From Betaproteobacteria bacterium GR16-43 (GTDB lineage: Bacteria > Pseudomonadota > Gammaproteobacteria > Burkholderiales > Usitatibacteraceae): a DNA stretch of 64,000 nucleotides. The stretch lies in NCBI GenBank assembly GCA_001953215.1, contig CP019169.1, forward strand, positions 62,001 through 126,000, in the 5' to 3' direction. Position 1 is the stretch's first letter. Each line of letters opens with the position of its first letter. Shown here piece after piece: positions 9,899 through 18,505 of the stretch. Below the pieces are notes generated by a model. It was not told where the DNA came from. It worked only from the letters and a program-made list of their open reading frames with translations, and ran no database searches. The translations under genes and the position numbers were made by a program.

Positions 9899-10684
9899 AT
9901 GAAACGCTGGATCGTGGCCCTGCTGTTCTGTTTCAACGCCCATGCCGTCACCTTCTCGACGGACAACTCCGACCTCTGGTGGGACCCGGCCGAACCCGGC
10001 TACGGCCTCAACGTCGTGCAGCAGGGCGATACGCTCTTCCTCACGCTCTTCACGTACAACGCCGCGCGCGCGCCGCTGTGGTTGGTGGGCACCGAGATCA
10101 AGTACGTCGGGCCCGTGGGCAGCGGCTACCAGTTCGGCGGCAAGTGGTACCAGACGACGGGCTCCCCGCACACGGGCCCGTACCTTCCGACGGCGTTCTC
10201 GCTGCGCGAGGTCGGCACGGCCACCTTCACCGTGAAGAGCCAGAACAGCGCCACGTTGGTCTACACGATCGACGGCGTCACCGTCACGCGCAACCTCGTG
10301 CGGCAGACGTACAAGGTCAACAACCTCACCGGGAATTTCCTCGGGGCCACCGTGGGCACCTACGGCAATTGCCTCACGCTGAACAGCTATTCCGAGGACA
10401 TCGGTTTCGTCGCGGTCGCCCACGATCCGTCGACCAACGCCATCACCATCACGGCGCAGCAAGCCGGCGGCACCTGCACGTATAGCGGCACCTACGAGCC
10501 GACGGGCCGGCTGGGCTCCATCTCGTCGGGCCTGTTCAGCTGCACCAATGGCGGCCTCGCGGGTACCTTCATCGCCACGGAGATCGAGGGCAGCACGCTG
10601 TCGTTCTCGACGCGCATCAGCGCCCGCGGCGCGGGGCAGTGCACGTTCATCGGCAAGATCGGCGGGCTTCGCCAAGGTCCCTAG
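9899..10684 (+). CDS. Secreted protein with one LWW...GYG module
   Basis: 261 residues starting at the ATG that gives a signal peptide (MKRWIVALLFCFNAHA). The mature N-terminus carries DLWWDPAEPGYGLNVVQQGD followed by LFLTLFTYNAARAPLWLVG. This aromatic module recurs twice in each of the proteins at 12754 and 13973. The C-terminal half has four cysteines and no domain I recognise. Function unknown; probably periplasmic or extracellular. Confidence 0.7.
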   Translation: MKRWIVALLFCFNAHAVTFSTDNSDLWWDPAEPGYGLNVVQQGDTLFLTLFTYNAARAPLWLVGTEIKYVGPVGSGYQFGGKWYQTTGSPHTGPYLPTAFSLREVGTATFTVKSQNSATLVYTIDGVTVTRNLVRQTYKVNNLTGNFLGATVGTYGNCLTLNSYSEDIGFVAVAHDPSTNAITITAQQAGGTCTYSGTYEPTGRLGSISSGLFSCTNGGLAGTFIATEIEGSTLSFSTRISARGAGQCTFIGKIGGLRQGP

Positions 10685-10686
10685 GC

Positions 10687-10716
10687 GAAAAAAAACCCGG
10701 CCAAGGCCGGGTTTTC
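10687..10716. terminator. Bidirectional terminator between the LWW protein and rpmG
   Basis: AAAACCCGGCC-AA-GGCCGGGTTTT: a strong stem with an A run on one side and T run on the other, so it can serve the plus-strand gene and the convergent minus-strand rpmB-rpmG. Confidence 0.85.
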
Positions 10717-10735
10717 GATTTCTTGTTGGCCCTGC

Positions 10736-10891
10736 CTATTTCAGCTTGGTTTCCTTGTACAGGACGTGCTTGCGGGCGACGGGATCGAATTTCTTGATCT
10801 CCATCTTCTCGGGCATGGTCCGCTTGTTCTTGGTCGTCGTGTAGAAATGGCCGGTGCCGGCAGACGACTCGAGCTTGATCTTCTCGCGCAT
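10736..10891 (-). CDS. rpmG: 50S ribosomal protein L33
   Basis: 51 residues beginning [20 protein letters not shown] and ending in a lysine-rich tail ([10 protein letters not shown]), the standard L33 length and pattern. This is the cysteine-free form of L33, with no CxxC zinc ribbon. It lies 11 bases downstream of rpmB, the usual order. Confidence 0.95.
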   Translation of the reverse strand: MREKIKLESSAGTGHFYTTTKNKRTMPEKMEIKKFDPVARKHVLYKETKLK

Positions 10892-10902
10892 GGTCGGTTC
10901 CC

Positions 10903-11139
10903 TTAGATGGCCACGCCGCGCCCGCGCATCTCGGCGAGGACGACATCGAGGCCCTTCTTGTCGATCAGGCGAAGCCCGGCGTTGGAAACGCGCATCTTCA
11001 CCCAGCGGTTCTCGCCCTCGACCCAGAACTTGCGGTACTGCAAGTTGGGCAGGTAGCGGCGCTTGGTCTTGTTGTTGGCATGGGACACGTGGTTGCCCAC
11101 AATCGGGCCCTTACCCGTGACTTCGCAGATTCGTGCCAT
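10903..11139 (-). CDS. rpmB: 50S ribosomal protein L28
   Basis: 78 residues. The start [20 protein letters not shown] is the conserved L28 N-terminus, followed by [13 protein letters not shown] and a C-terminal L28 core. Earlier in-frame starts would add a non-conserved tail and are rejected. It is the first gene of the rpmB-rpmG pair. Confidence 0.96.
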   Translation of the reverse strand: MARICEVTGKGPIVGNHVSHANNKTKRRYLPNLQYRKFWVEGENRWVKMRVSNAGLRLIDKKGLDVVLAEMRGRGVAI

Positions 11140-11197
11140 GGAAACCTCTCTAATGCTGGCTGGTCGAAACGAAAGACCGCAATTATAACAGGGCCCC

Positions 11198-12682
11198 ATG
11201 ACTCCTTTCAAGCTGATTCTATTGGGCTTTTCAGCCCTCGCCGGCCTCCTGGCCGGACCCGCCCGGGCCTTCATCCTCTTCCCGGAGGTCTATCCGGTCC
11301 CCGTGATCGAGTACTACAACCCGGCAACCAACCACTACTTCCTCACGATCGACTACAACGAGATCACCGGCCTCGACGCGGGCCTGGCGGGTCCGTGGAC
11401 CCGGACCGGCAACGCGTTCCTGGCCTTTCCCCTGACGTACAACAGCGGGGAGCGGTGCCCCGCAGGCGGGTGCGGTGAGATCGTGACCCGCTTCTACGGC
11501 ACTCCAGGGCTGGGACCCAACTCGCACTTCTACACGCTGGTTCTCTCCGAAGTGGATGGGCTGAAGCAGCCCGGTACCGGCTGGAGCTTCGAAAAGCAGG
11601 CGTTCCGCATGCGAGCGCCCACCAACGGCGTGTGCCCGGCGTCAACGGTGCCGGTCTACCGGCTCTACAACAATCGCTGGATGTACAACGACAGCAACCA
11701 TCGCTACGTCACCAAGCAGGCCCTGCGCGCGAAGATGGTCTCCCTCGGTTGGATCGACGAAGGCGTGCAGATGTGCTCGCCGGGCGAAGCGATCGTGGCC
11801 CTGGAAACCCAGTGGATCGGCGGCGACGGGAACGAATTCAGGGTGCAGGAAGGTGATCGCTGCGCGAGCGCGGGCAGTTGCGTGCTGGCGCGGGGCATCA
11901 CCGCACCGACGACGCGATTCCTGGTGCAATCCCTGACGGTGGACCAGGCCAACAACTATCTGAACCTCACGACCGGCTCGGGCGGGACCCTGCTCGTGGC
12001 CCCCGGGGCCACGGCGGATAACGGCTACCAGCAGTCCTTCATCATGGGGAACGCCAGTACCGCGCACATCTATCTCAATTCGGTGGGGACGACAGGCGCG
12101 CTCTCGAATTTCGACCTCGCCTATCGAATGCCGGAGGGCAAGCGCTTCTTCCCCTGGGCACGGGACCGCGAGGTCGAAACGGAGTTGTCGCTGTCGACTT
12201 CGGTCGCGGTCACGACCGTTGCCGTGCGCACTCCGGGAAGCGCTGCCTACGGACACCCGTCGGTCGAGTTCACGGATGCGCGTTCCGGTCGCTCGTTCCG
12301 CTTCAACGTCGTGGCCTACGGCACGATTCCGTTCGCGGGCGATTTCGTGGGCGTGGACCCCCGGGACGGCAAGCCGTTCCTTGCGACCAGTTTCCGGACG
12401 ACCTCGCCGTTCCTGCGCAGCCTGGGCGCCAATGCCATTGACACACCGCCCGGCTCCTACCTGAGGGTGGCCTCGAGCGCGACGGGCTGGTTCGAATACC
12501 GCGTGAATGCCGACGAGTTCGCCCGGGTGCTGGCCAGCGCACGTACCGTGGATGGGCAGCTGTCCTCTGATCCGGCGGATTACTACGTCGACAACTTCCG
12601 TTTCACCAACGAGGTGTTCGGGGAGGGGGCCCTGGGGGTGACGGTCTATTCGACGTACATCATCCGGTACCCGCGCAACTAG
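11198..12682 (+). CDS. Secreted protein with DUF5648-like N-terminal repeats
   Basis: 494 residues with a signal peptide (about residues 1-24). Residues about 35-190 contain repeats of the DUF5648 type: [15 protein letters not shown], then [17 protein letters not shown], then [20 protein letters not shown], each followed by a G-W segment. The remaining about 300 residues are beta-rich and unrecognised. It is probably an exported binding protein of unknown ligand. It lies upstream of the two LWW-module genes. Confidence 0.65.
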   Translation: MTPFKLILLGFSALAGLLAGPARAFILFPEVYPVPVIEYYNPATNHYFLTIDYNEITGLDAGLAGPWTRTGNAFLAFPLTYNSGERCPAGGCGEIVTRFYGTPGLGPNSHFYTLVLSEVDGLKQPGTGWSFEKQAFRMRAPTNGVCPASTVPVYRLYNNRWMYNDSNHRYVTKQALRAKMVSLGWIDEGVQMCSPGEAIVALETQWIGGDGNEFRVQEGDRCASAGSCVLARGITAPTTRFLVQSLTVDQANNYLNLTTGSGGTLLVAPGATADNGYQQSFIMGNASTAHIYLNSVGTTGALSNFDLAYRMPEGKRFFPWARDREVETELSLSTSVAVTTVAVRTPGSAAYGHPSVEFTDARSGRSFRFNVVAYGTIPFAGDFVGVDPRDGKPFLATSFRTTSPFLRSLGANAIDTPPGSYLRVASSATGWFEYRVNADEFARVLASARTVDGQLSSDPADYYVDNFRFTNEVFGEGALGVTVYSTYIIRYPRN

Positions 12683-12714
12683 GCGCCGGCCGTCTGGCCG
12701 GGAAGGGCGCCCGG

Positions 12715-12720
12715 TATACT
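12715..12720 (+). promoter_or_regulatory. Possible -10 box TATACT
   Basis: TATACT stands 33 bases before the ATG of the 388-residue LWW protein, after the gap that follows the DUF5648-like gene. No clear -35 is visible. Confidence 0.35.
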
Positions 12721-12753
12721 GGGGGCGGTGACAACAAAAGGCGTCAGAACCCC

Positions 12754-13920
12754 ATGACCCGACTTTTCAAGCTGATTTCATTGACTTTTTTGGCCTGTTT
12801 GGCCTGGGGCCCCGCTTTGGCCCAGCAGCACGTCGTGACCGTCAATCCGCCGTCGCCGAAGTCCTACGAGGCGTTCACGGTGACCGTCACCGGGCCCTAC
12901 GCGGGCAACTTCGCCGTGAATCCCGACGTCAGCGTGAACGCGATCTCGGGCGAGATGGTCATCGACATGCGGGGGACTTGCGGTGGGCCGTGCACCGGCT
13001 TCTCCACGCGCAGCATCAGCATCAACTATCCCGGCCCCCTGCCGCCGCGCGACTACACCCTCAACGTGGTCCTGAACGCGAACGATCCGTTCTTCGGCCA
13101 GAGGGCTTCGACCCAGTTCACCGTCACTGCCCTGCCGAACTACCAGGGGCTCTGGTGGAAACCCAGCGAATCCGGATGGGGCCTGCAGATCACCCACCAG
13201 GGGAACACGCTGTTCGTCGCCTGGTTCACGTATGACGACCAGGGCCGCCCGACGTGGTTCGTGGCCCCGAACGTCGTGAAGACCGGCGACACCACGTATA
13301 CCGGCACGCTCTATCGCACGACTGCGTTGCCGTCGCAGGTCCAGGGCGAGACCTTCCAGACCGTTGCATCCTCGTCCATCACGCCCGCGGGGAACATCTC
13401 GCTCACGTTCGACGGGCTTTCGAATGCGACGTACACGTACAACGTCGATGGCGTGCAGCAGACGAAGGCGATCACCCGCCAGGCGTTCAGCACGGTCCCC
13501 ATTTGCTACTCGTCGGCCGACATCCCCTCCAACAACTTCACCGACCTCTGGTGGCAATACCCCGCGGGCAGCGTTCCCGGCTGGGGACTGATCCTCTCGC
13601 AGCAGGGCGGCACGATGTTCATGACGATCTTCGGATACGACAAGGACGGGCGCCCTTCCTGGCTGGTCGCTTCCAACATGAGGATCACCGTGGCGAACCC
13701 CCTGAAATTCTACGGACCGCTCTATCGCGCAACGGGCGCGCCGTTCCGCACGTCGCCGTGGCCTTCTTCCTCGGTCAGCCTCACCGAGGTTGGCATGACG
13801 GAGTTCATCGGTCCGCAGCCGGACGTGGCGAGGTTCAGCCTCGAAATGAACTTCGGCCGCATCGAGATCCCGATCTTGCGCGAGGTCTTCGCGGGGCCGC
13901 TCACGCGCTGCGGGCCGTAA
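12754..13920 (+). CDS. Secreted protein with two LWW...GWG modules
   Basis: 388 residues. Signal peptide residues 1-23 (ending ALAQ). Residues about 25-130 form a beta-sandwich-like region. Two aromatic modules follow: YQGLWWKPSESGWGLQITHQ with WFTYDDQGRPTWFV, and FTDLWWQYPAGSVPGWGLIL with IFGYDKDGRPSWLV. Each module is followed by a LYR(T/A) segment. Function unknown; the spacing of two bases to the next gene, its paralogue, suggests co-transcription. Confidence 0.7.
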   Translation: MTRLFKLISLTFLACLAWGPALAQQHVVTVNPPSPKSYEAFTVTVTGPYAGNFAVNPDVSVNAISGEMVIDMRGTCGGPCTGFSTRSISINYPGPLPPRDYTLNVVLNANDPFFGQRASTQFTVTALPNYQGLWWKPSESGWGLQITHQGNTLFVAWFTYDDQGRPTWFVAPNVVKTGDTTYTGTLYRTTALPSQVQGETFQTVASSSITPAGNISLTFDGLSNATYTYNVDGVQQTKAITRQAFSTVPICYSSADIPSNNFTDLWWQYPAGSVPGWGLILSQQGGTMFMTIFGYDKDGRPSWLVASNMRITVANPLKFYGPLYRATGAPFRTSPWPSSSVSLTEVGMTEFIGPQPDVARFSLEMNFGRIEIPILREVFAGPLTRCGP

Positions 13921-13922
13921 CC

Positions 13923-13972
13923 ATGCTGGACCGGATTTCGGCGATCGCGATCCTCGCGATCGCCCCGGTGGC
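13923..13972 (+). pseudogene. Detached signal-peptide segment of the following gene (apparent frameshift)
   Basis: An ATG two bases after the previous stop opens MLDRISAIAILAIAPVA, a good signal peptide, but its frame departs from that of the mature protein beginning MAGTVTIRPEVPK at 13973. One missing base in the GCCCCGGTGGCATGGCGG stretch would explain it. Confidence 0.6.
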
Positions 13973-15058
13973 ATGGCGGGCACCGTCACGATCAGGCCCG
14001 AAGTGCCGAAGGCCTACGAGGATTTCGTGGTCAGCGTCACGGATGGCTTTTCGCTGGCCTACAACGTCAATCCCCGGGTCTTCCTCGGCCCGCAGGGCCT
14101 GATCGTTGACCTCAACGGGTTTTGCGGATTCCTCTGCTCCGGTCCCGTCACGCAGACCTTCAGCGCGCGCGCCCCCGGCCTGCCGCCGGGACGCTACCCG
14201 CTTACCGTCTACTCCAACATGAGCTTCCAGTTCCCGCTCGTGAACACGTCGTCGTTCGAGGTCGTCGCCGCCCCGAACTACCAGGGCCTTTGGTGGAATG
14301 CGCCGGCAGGATCGGAATCGGGATGGGGCTTGAACATCGCGCATCAGGACGAGACACTCTTCGCGACATGGTTCACCTACGACGACCAGGGGCGGGACAC
14401 GTGGCTCGTCATGTCGAACGGCGCGAAGACCGGCGACGGCGCGTACGCCGGAACGCTGTACAGGACCGCGGCAGCGCCTGCGCCGGGCAAGTCCTTCCAG
14501 ACGGTCGCGGCCGCATCGATCACACCGGTGGGCACGATGACGCTGCGATTCTCGGACACGAACAACGCCACGTTCACCTATGACGTCGACGGCGTCCGCC
14601 AGACGAAGGCGATCACGAAACAGGTGTATGGAAGCGCGCCGGCCCGTTGCTATTCCGCGGCCAAGGCCGTCGCGAGCCCGACCTACCAGGACCTGTGGTG
14701 GTCCTTCCCCGCGACGTCCGTCTCGGGGTGGGGTCTCAACGTCACGCAGCAGGATGGAACCCTGTTCATGACGCTCTTCGGCTACGACGGCGACGGGCGG
14801 CCCTCGTGGCGCGTGGCATCCAACGTGCGTGCCGTCATCGGCGCGAGCTACGCCGGCGATCTGTACCGGACTTCGGGCGCCCCGTTCCGCACTTCGCCCT
14901 GGCCTTCCTCGTCCGTCAAGATCACGCGCGTCGGAACGGTGGAATTCCGCGACAGTGGCTCGGAAGCCGTCGGGTTCAACTATTCCGAGGGCAACGAGCG
15001 CACCACTCACCAGATCGTGCGCCAGCGATTCGGCGCCGCTCCCACGGTCTGCGACTAG
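13973..15058 (+). CDS. LWW-module protein, paralogue of the preceding gene, lacking an in-frame signal peptide
   Basis: 361 residues aligned throughout with the gene before it: VTIRPEVPKAYEDFVVSV matches VTVNPPSPKSYEAFTVTV, and both LWW modules are kept (YQGLWWNAPAGSESGWGLNI with WFTYDDQGRDTWLV, and YQDLWWSFPATSVSGWGLNV with LFGYDGDGRPSWRV). The ORF as read begins at the mature domain. The signal peptide sits in another frame just upstream, so this copy is probably not exported unless the shift is a sequence error. The intact body argues for a very recent change. Confidence 0.65.
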   Translation: MAGTVTIRPEVPKAYEDFVVSVTDGFSLAYNVNPRVFLGPQGLIVDLNGFCGFLCSGPVTQTFSARAPGLPPGRYPLTVYSNMSFQFPLVNTSSFEVVAAPNYQGLWWNAPAGSESGWGLNIAHQDETLFATWFTYDDQGRDTWLVMSNGAKTGDGAYAGTLYRTAAAPAPGKSFQTVAAASITPVGTMTLRFSDTNNATFTYDVDGVRQTKAITKQVYGSAPARCYSAAKAVASPTYQDLWWSFPATSVSGWGLNVTQQDGTLFMTLFGYDGDGRPSWRVASNVRAVIGASYAGDLYRTSGAPFRTSPWPSSSVKITRVGTVEFRDSGSEAVGFNYSEGNERTTHQIVRQRFGAAPTVCD

Positions 15059-15061
15059 CGG

Positions 15062-15736
15062 TCATATCAATCCCCGCTCCGCGAAGCTGAGGCAGGTGCT
15101 CTGCGCCACGATGAAGTGGTCGAGCACCTTGATGTCCACCAACGCCAGGGCCTCGGCCAGCGTTCGCGTCAGTGCCTGGTCCTGCAGGCTCGGCTCCGCG
15201 ACTCCCGAAGGATGGTTGTGCGCGAGAATCAACGCCGCCGCGTTGTGCGCGAGCGCGTGCTTGACCACTTCCCTGGGATAAACCGAGGTCTGCGTGAGCG
15301 TTCCGCGGAAGAGCTCCTCGGCCGCGATGACGCGGTTCTGCGCATCGAGGAAGACGCAGTAGAACGCTTCATGCGCGAGGTGCTGCATCTTCAACCGGAG
15401 GTAGCCGCGCACCGCGCCCGGTGAAGTGAGGCTGTCTCGCGCCTGCATTTCCTCCGAGAGGGCACGCCGGGCGAGCTCCATCACCGCCGCGACGGGTGCG
15501 AGCCGATGCGAATCCACGCGGGGCGACCCTCGACACTCACCCTCGGCGGCGGCGAGCAGGCGGGACACGCGCCCGAAGCGCGCCAGGAGCGCGTGCGCCG
15601 ACCCCAACGCATCCTGGCCGCGGCCACTGGCGCGCAACAACACGGCCAGGAGCTCGGCATCCGAAAGCGACGCTGCCCCCCGGGCCCACAGCCGTTCGCG
15701 AGGACGCTCCTCGACCGGCCCACTTGCCATCGACAT
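15062..15736 (-). CDS. radC: RadC-family JAB/MPN domain protein
   Basis: 224 residues. An N-terminal helix-hairpin-helix-like region (RERLWARGAASLSDAELLAV) precedes the JAMM metal motif: a glutamate in AAEELFRGTL, then HNHPSG and a following aspartate (AHNHPSGVAEPSLQDQALT). Despite its name RadC has no proven repair role. It is convergent with the LWW gene, whose stop is three bases away, and divergent from coaBC. ATGs at 15736 and 15730 are both possible starts. Confidence 0.92.
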   Translation of the reverse strand: MSMASGPVEERPRERLWARGAASLSDAELLAVLLRASGRGQDALGSAHALLARFGRVSRLLAAAEGECRGSPRVDSHRLAPVAAVMELARRALSEEMQARDSLTSPGAVRGYLRLKMQHLAHEAFYCVFLDAQNRVIAAEELFRGTLTQTSVYPREVVKHALAHNAAALILAHNHPSGVAEPSLQDQALTRTLAEALALVDIKVLDHFIVAQSTCLSFAERGLI

Positions 15737-15751
15737 GCACCGCCTCCACAT

Positions 15752-15760
15752 GGGTAAAAT
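15752..15760 (+). promoter_or_regulatory. Promoter-like -10 motif GGGTAAAAT immediately before coaBC
   Basis: The motif ends only six bases before the coaBC ATG, so transcription would begin at or next to the start codon and the message could be leaderless. Confidence 0.45.
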
Positions 15761-15766
15761 ACGTTC

Positions 15767-16990
15767 ATGGACAAGGGTTTGAAGATCCTGCTCGGCGTGA
15801 CCGGGGGCATTGCCGCCTACAAGGCGGCCGAGCTCGCGCGCCTGCTCATCCGGAATAACGTCGAGGTGCAGGTCGCGATGACCGACGCCGGAACGAAATT
15901 CGTCACGCCCGCCACGTTCCAGGCATTGACCGGCAAGCCCGTCGTCACCGACGCGTGGGACGCGAGCTTCGCGAACAACATGGCGCACATCGAGCTTTCG
16001 CGCGGCGCGGATGCGATCGTCATCGCGCCGGCCACGGCCGACTTCCTCGCGAAGCTCGCGCAGGGCCATGCAAACGACCTTCTTTCCACCGTGTGCGTCG
16101 CGCGCAACTGCCCGCTCATGGTGGCGCCCGCGATGAACCGCGAGATGTGGGACAACCCCGCCACGCAACGCAACGTGGCCACGCTGCGAGCCGATGGCAT
16201 CACGGTGCTGGGGCCCGCAGCCGGCGACCAGGCGTGCGGCGAAGTCGGCATGGGCCGGATGATGGAGCCCGAGGATCTCGTGCACGACATCCTCGCGTTC
16301 TTCTCGCCCAAGCGCCTCGCGGGCCGCAAGGTGCTCGTCACCGCGGGCCCGACGTTCGAGGCCATCGATACGGTGCGCGGCATCACCAACCTCTCCTCCG
16401 GGAAGATGGGCTATGCCGTCGCGGAAGCGGCACTCGCCCAGGGCGCCGACGTGACGCTGGTCTCCGGCCCCACCGCGATCGCCCCGCCCGCGCGCGCGCA
16501 CCACGTCTACGTGACCAGCGCCGCCGAGATGTTCAATGCCGTGAAGGCGCACGTGGCCGGCACCGACCTCTTCTTCAGCGTCGCGGCCGTGGCGGACTAC
16601 ACGCCGGTCGAGGCGTCGAATCGCAAGCTCAAGAAATCGAACACGCCGCTGGAGCTGCACTTGAAGCCCACGGAAGACATCCTGGCCTACGTCGCGGCGC
16701 TGCCCAATGCGCCCTTCTGCGTGGGCTTCGCGGCCGAGAGCGAGAACCTCGCCGAGTACGCGCAGACCAAGCGCGCGAAGAAGAAGATCCCGATGATCGT
16801 CGCGAACCTCGTGCAGCACGCCGTGGGCCGCGAAGAGAACGAGGTCACCATCTACGACGACGCGGGCGCGCACCTCCTCTCGCGCGCGTCGAAGGGGCAG
16901 ATCGCCCACCGGATCCTCGCGCACGCCCTCGGGCTTTTCGAGGCGAAGTCGCCGCGCGCCACCATCACCCCCATCAAGCAGGCCTCCTAG
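15767..16990 (+). CDS. coaBC: Bifunctional phosphopantothenoylcysteine decarboxylase / phosphopantothenate-cysteine ligase
   Basis: 407 residues, the normal fused length. The N-terminal CoaC flavoprotein has GVTGGIAAYKAAEL, the PAMNREMW active-site motif and the CGEVGMGRM substrate clamp. The CoaB half begins VTAGPTFEAIDTVRGITN and carries KLKKSNTPLELHLKPTEDIL. The enzyme makes 4'-phosphopantetheine for coenzyme A. It abuts dut with no gap, a common pairing. Confidence 0.96.
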   Translation: MDKGLKILLGVTGGIAAYKAAELARLLIRNNVEVQVAMTDAGTKFVTPATFQALTGKPVVTDAWDASFANNMAHIELSRGADAIVIAPATADFLAKLAQGHANDLLSTVCVARNCPLMVAPAMNREMWDNPATQRNVATLRADGITVLGPAAGDQACGEVGMGRMMEPEDLVHDILAFFSPKRLAGRKVLVTAGPTFEAIDTVRGITNLSSGKMGYAVAEAALAQGADVTLVSGPTAIAPPARAHHVYVTSAAEMFNAVKAHVAGTDLFFSVAAVADYTPVEASNRKLKKSNTPLELHLKPTEDILAYVAALPNAPFCVGFAAESENLAEYAQTKRAKKKIPMIVANLVQHAVGREENEVTIYDDAGAHLLSRASKGQIAHRILAHALGLFEAKSPRATITPIKQAS

Positions 16991-17440
16991 ATGACCAAGC
17001 TGGACGTGAAGATCCTCGACGAGAGGATCCGCGGGCAATTGCCTTCCTATGCGACGGGCGGCTCCGCGGGCCTCGACATCCGCGCCTGCATCGACGCGCC
17101 GATCACCCTGCAACCGGGCGAGACGAAGCTGATTCCCTCGGGCCTCGCGATCCACCTCGCCGATCCGGGCCTGGCCGCGGTGTTGATCCCGCGCTCGGGC
17201 CTGGGCCACAAGCACGGCGTGGTGCTGGGCAACCTCGTGGGCCTCATCGATTCCGATTACCAGGGGCAGGTCGGCGTCTCGCTCTGGAACCGCGGCAAGG
17301 ACGCGTTCGTCGTGAACCCGATGGAGCGCATTGCCCAGATGGTCGTGGTGCCCGTGGTGCAAGTGGAGCTGAACATCGTCGAGTCCTTCGACGAGAGCTC
17401 TCGCGGCGCCGGCGGTTTCGGGTCCACCGGCAAGCACTGA
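16991..17440 (+). CDS. dut: dUTP diphosphatase
   Basis: 149 residues, trimeric dUTPase family. Conserved motifs: [33 protein letters not shown] (with the catalytic Asp), and the C-terminal arm [11 protein letters not shown] that closes over the active site. It hydrolyses dUTP to dUMP and pyrophosphate. The ATG follows the coaBC stop directly. Confidence 0.96.
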   Translation: MTKLDVKILDERIRGQLPSYATGGSAGLDIRACIDAPITLQPGETKLIPSGLAIHLADPGLAAVLIPRSGLGHKHGVVLGNLVGLIDSDYQGQVGVSLWNRGKDAFVVNPMERIAQMVVVPVVQVELNIVESFDESSRGAGGFGSTGKH

Positions 17441-17444
17441 CGCG

Positions 17445-17810
17445 ATGCAAGGGATCGTCCTCTTCGCGCACGGCGCCCGCGATCCCGAGTGGGCCCGTCC
17501 GTTCGAGGCGATCCGCGACCGCATCCGCGCGACGCGGCCCGAGTGCCCGATCGCGCTCGCCTACCTCGAGATCATGAATCCGAACCTCGAGCAGGCGATC
17601 GATGCGGTGATCGTCGAAGGCGCCTCGTCCGTGACGGTGTTCCCGCTCTTCATGGCGCAGGGCGGTCACTTGAAGCAGGACCTCCCGAAGATCCTCGACG
17701 CCATTCGCGCCTCGCGCCCGCACGTGCCGATCTCGCTCGAGACGGCCGTGGGGGAAGTCCCCGAGCTGCTCGACGCGATCTCGAGCTGGGTCCTCCGGCG
17801 CGTTGAATAA
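17445..17810 (+). CDS. cbiX: CbiX/SirB-type sirohydrochlorin chelatase
   Basis: 121 residues, the short single-domain form. LFAHGARDPEW supplies one metal-binding histidine and FMAQGGHLKQDLP the other; EIMNPNLEQAID matches the family. It inserts Co or Fe into sirohydrochlorin for cobalamin or siroheme. The last codons (GTT GAA TAA) belong to the palindromic repeat that follows, so the natural C-terminus may have been changed by the repeat. Confidence 0.88.
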   Translation: MQGIVLFAHGARDPEWARPFEAIRDRIRATRPECPIALAYLEIMNPNLEQAIDAVIVEGASSVTVFPLFMAQGGHLKQDLPKILDAIRASRPHVPISLETAVGEVPELLDAISSWVLRRVE

Positions 17811-17870
17811 AGGGGTCGGACTCCTTTATTGCCTCGATGCAATAAAGGAGTCCGACCCCTTTGTTCAACG
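17801..17870. repeat. Long palindromic repeat (AAAGGGGTCGGACTCCTTTATT type), copy 1
   Basis: An almost perfect inverted repeat with arms of about 31 bases (CGTTGAA...AAAGGGGTCGGACTCCTTTATTGC and its complement) and a loop of about six bases. A related element with CAGACT in place of CGGACT lies at 29165-29227. It overlaps the cbiX stop codon. Paired elements of this sequence type are typical of REP/BIME-like repeats mobilised in trans by Y1-type (RAYT) transposases; none is in the window. Confidence 0.85.
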
Positions 17871-17876
17871 GTATTT

Positions 17877-17892
17877 GACAAATTCATTTGTC
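17877..17892. promoter_or_regulatory. Palindromic operator GACAAAT-TC-ATTTGTC
   Basis: A perfect 7-bp inverted repeat with a two-base centre, ending 19 bases before the ArsR-type regulator ATG. Its place and symmetry fit autoregulation by a dimeric winged-helix repressor, which is inference. Confidence 0.6.
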
Positions 17893-17911
17893 TAATAGTA
17901 CCGTGGCTCCC

Positions 17912-18505
17912 ATGTCCACGGTCCACGTCGTCGCCGACCCCCGCCATGCCGCACTCCTTGGCGCTCCAGTGCGCCAACGCATCCTCGAGGCGCTCGCGGA
18001 GCCCGGCTCGGCCACGACCGTCGCGAAGACGCTCGGCCTCACGCGCCAGTCGGTCGCGTATCACGTGCGCCAGCTGGAGGAACATGGCTACGTGGAGCTG
18101 GTGCGCGAAGAGGCGCGGCGCGGATGCCTGGAGCGCATCGTGCGGCGCACGGCACAGTACCTCGTGGCTTCCCCCGAGATGTTCGGCGCGCAGGGATTCG
18201 AACCGCGCAAGATGAAGGACAAGTTCTCGAGCGCATACCTCGTGGCCGTCGCCTCGCGCATGGCACGGGAGGTCGGCGAGGCGCAGGCCGCGGCGGACAA
18301 GACCGGCAAGCGGCTGCCCACGCTCTCGGTCGACGTCGAACTTCGCCTCGCGAGCCCGCAGTCGCGCGAGGCCTTCGCCGAGGAGCTGCTGGACACCATC
18401 GCGAAGCTCGCCGCCAAATACAACGACACGAAAGCCCCCGACGGCCGCACCTATCGCCTGGTCGTCGGCGCCCATCCCATTCGCCCACCCCGGAGGCCCT
18501 CATGA
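17912..18505 (+). CDS. ArsR-family winged-helix transcriptional regulator
   Basis: 197 residues. The N-terminal HTH reads APVRQRILEALAEPGSATTV, then KTLGLTRQSVAYHVRQLEEH and a wing (YVELVREEARRG), without metal-binding cysteine pairs. The C-terminal half is helical and may bind a ligand. The ATG is preferred to an upstream TTG that overlaps the operator palindrome. It is translationally coupled (ATGA) to an SRPBCC gene and a second SRPBCC gene follows, a frequent ArsR-AHSA1 arrangement in which the regulator probably controls all three. Confidence 0.85.
   Translation: MSTVHVVADPRHAALLGAPVRQRILEALAEPGSATTVAKTLGLTRQSVAYHVRQLEEHGYVELVREEARRGCLERIVRRTAQYLVASPEMFGAQGFEPRKMKDKFSSAYLVAVASRMAREVGEAQAAADKTGKRLPTLSVDVELRLASPQSREAFAEELLDTIAKLAAKYNDTKAPDGRTYRLVVGAHPIRPPRRPS

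Noticed and set aside
7519-9966. An 815-residue minus-strand ORF
   Set aside because: It is the antisense shadow of the MscS channel and desaturase genes; its composition is Asp/His/Arg-rich with no domain pattern.
15062-17524. An 820-residue minus-strand ORF including radC
   Set aside because: Only the last 224 residues (radC) are real; the rest is antisense to coaBC and dut.
17875-17898. TTGACA ... TAATAG as a sigma-70 promoter for the ArsR gene
   Set aside because: The spacing is only 12 bases, too short for a normal promoter; the palindrome is the stronger signal.
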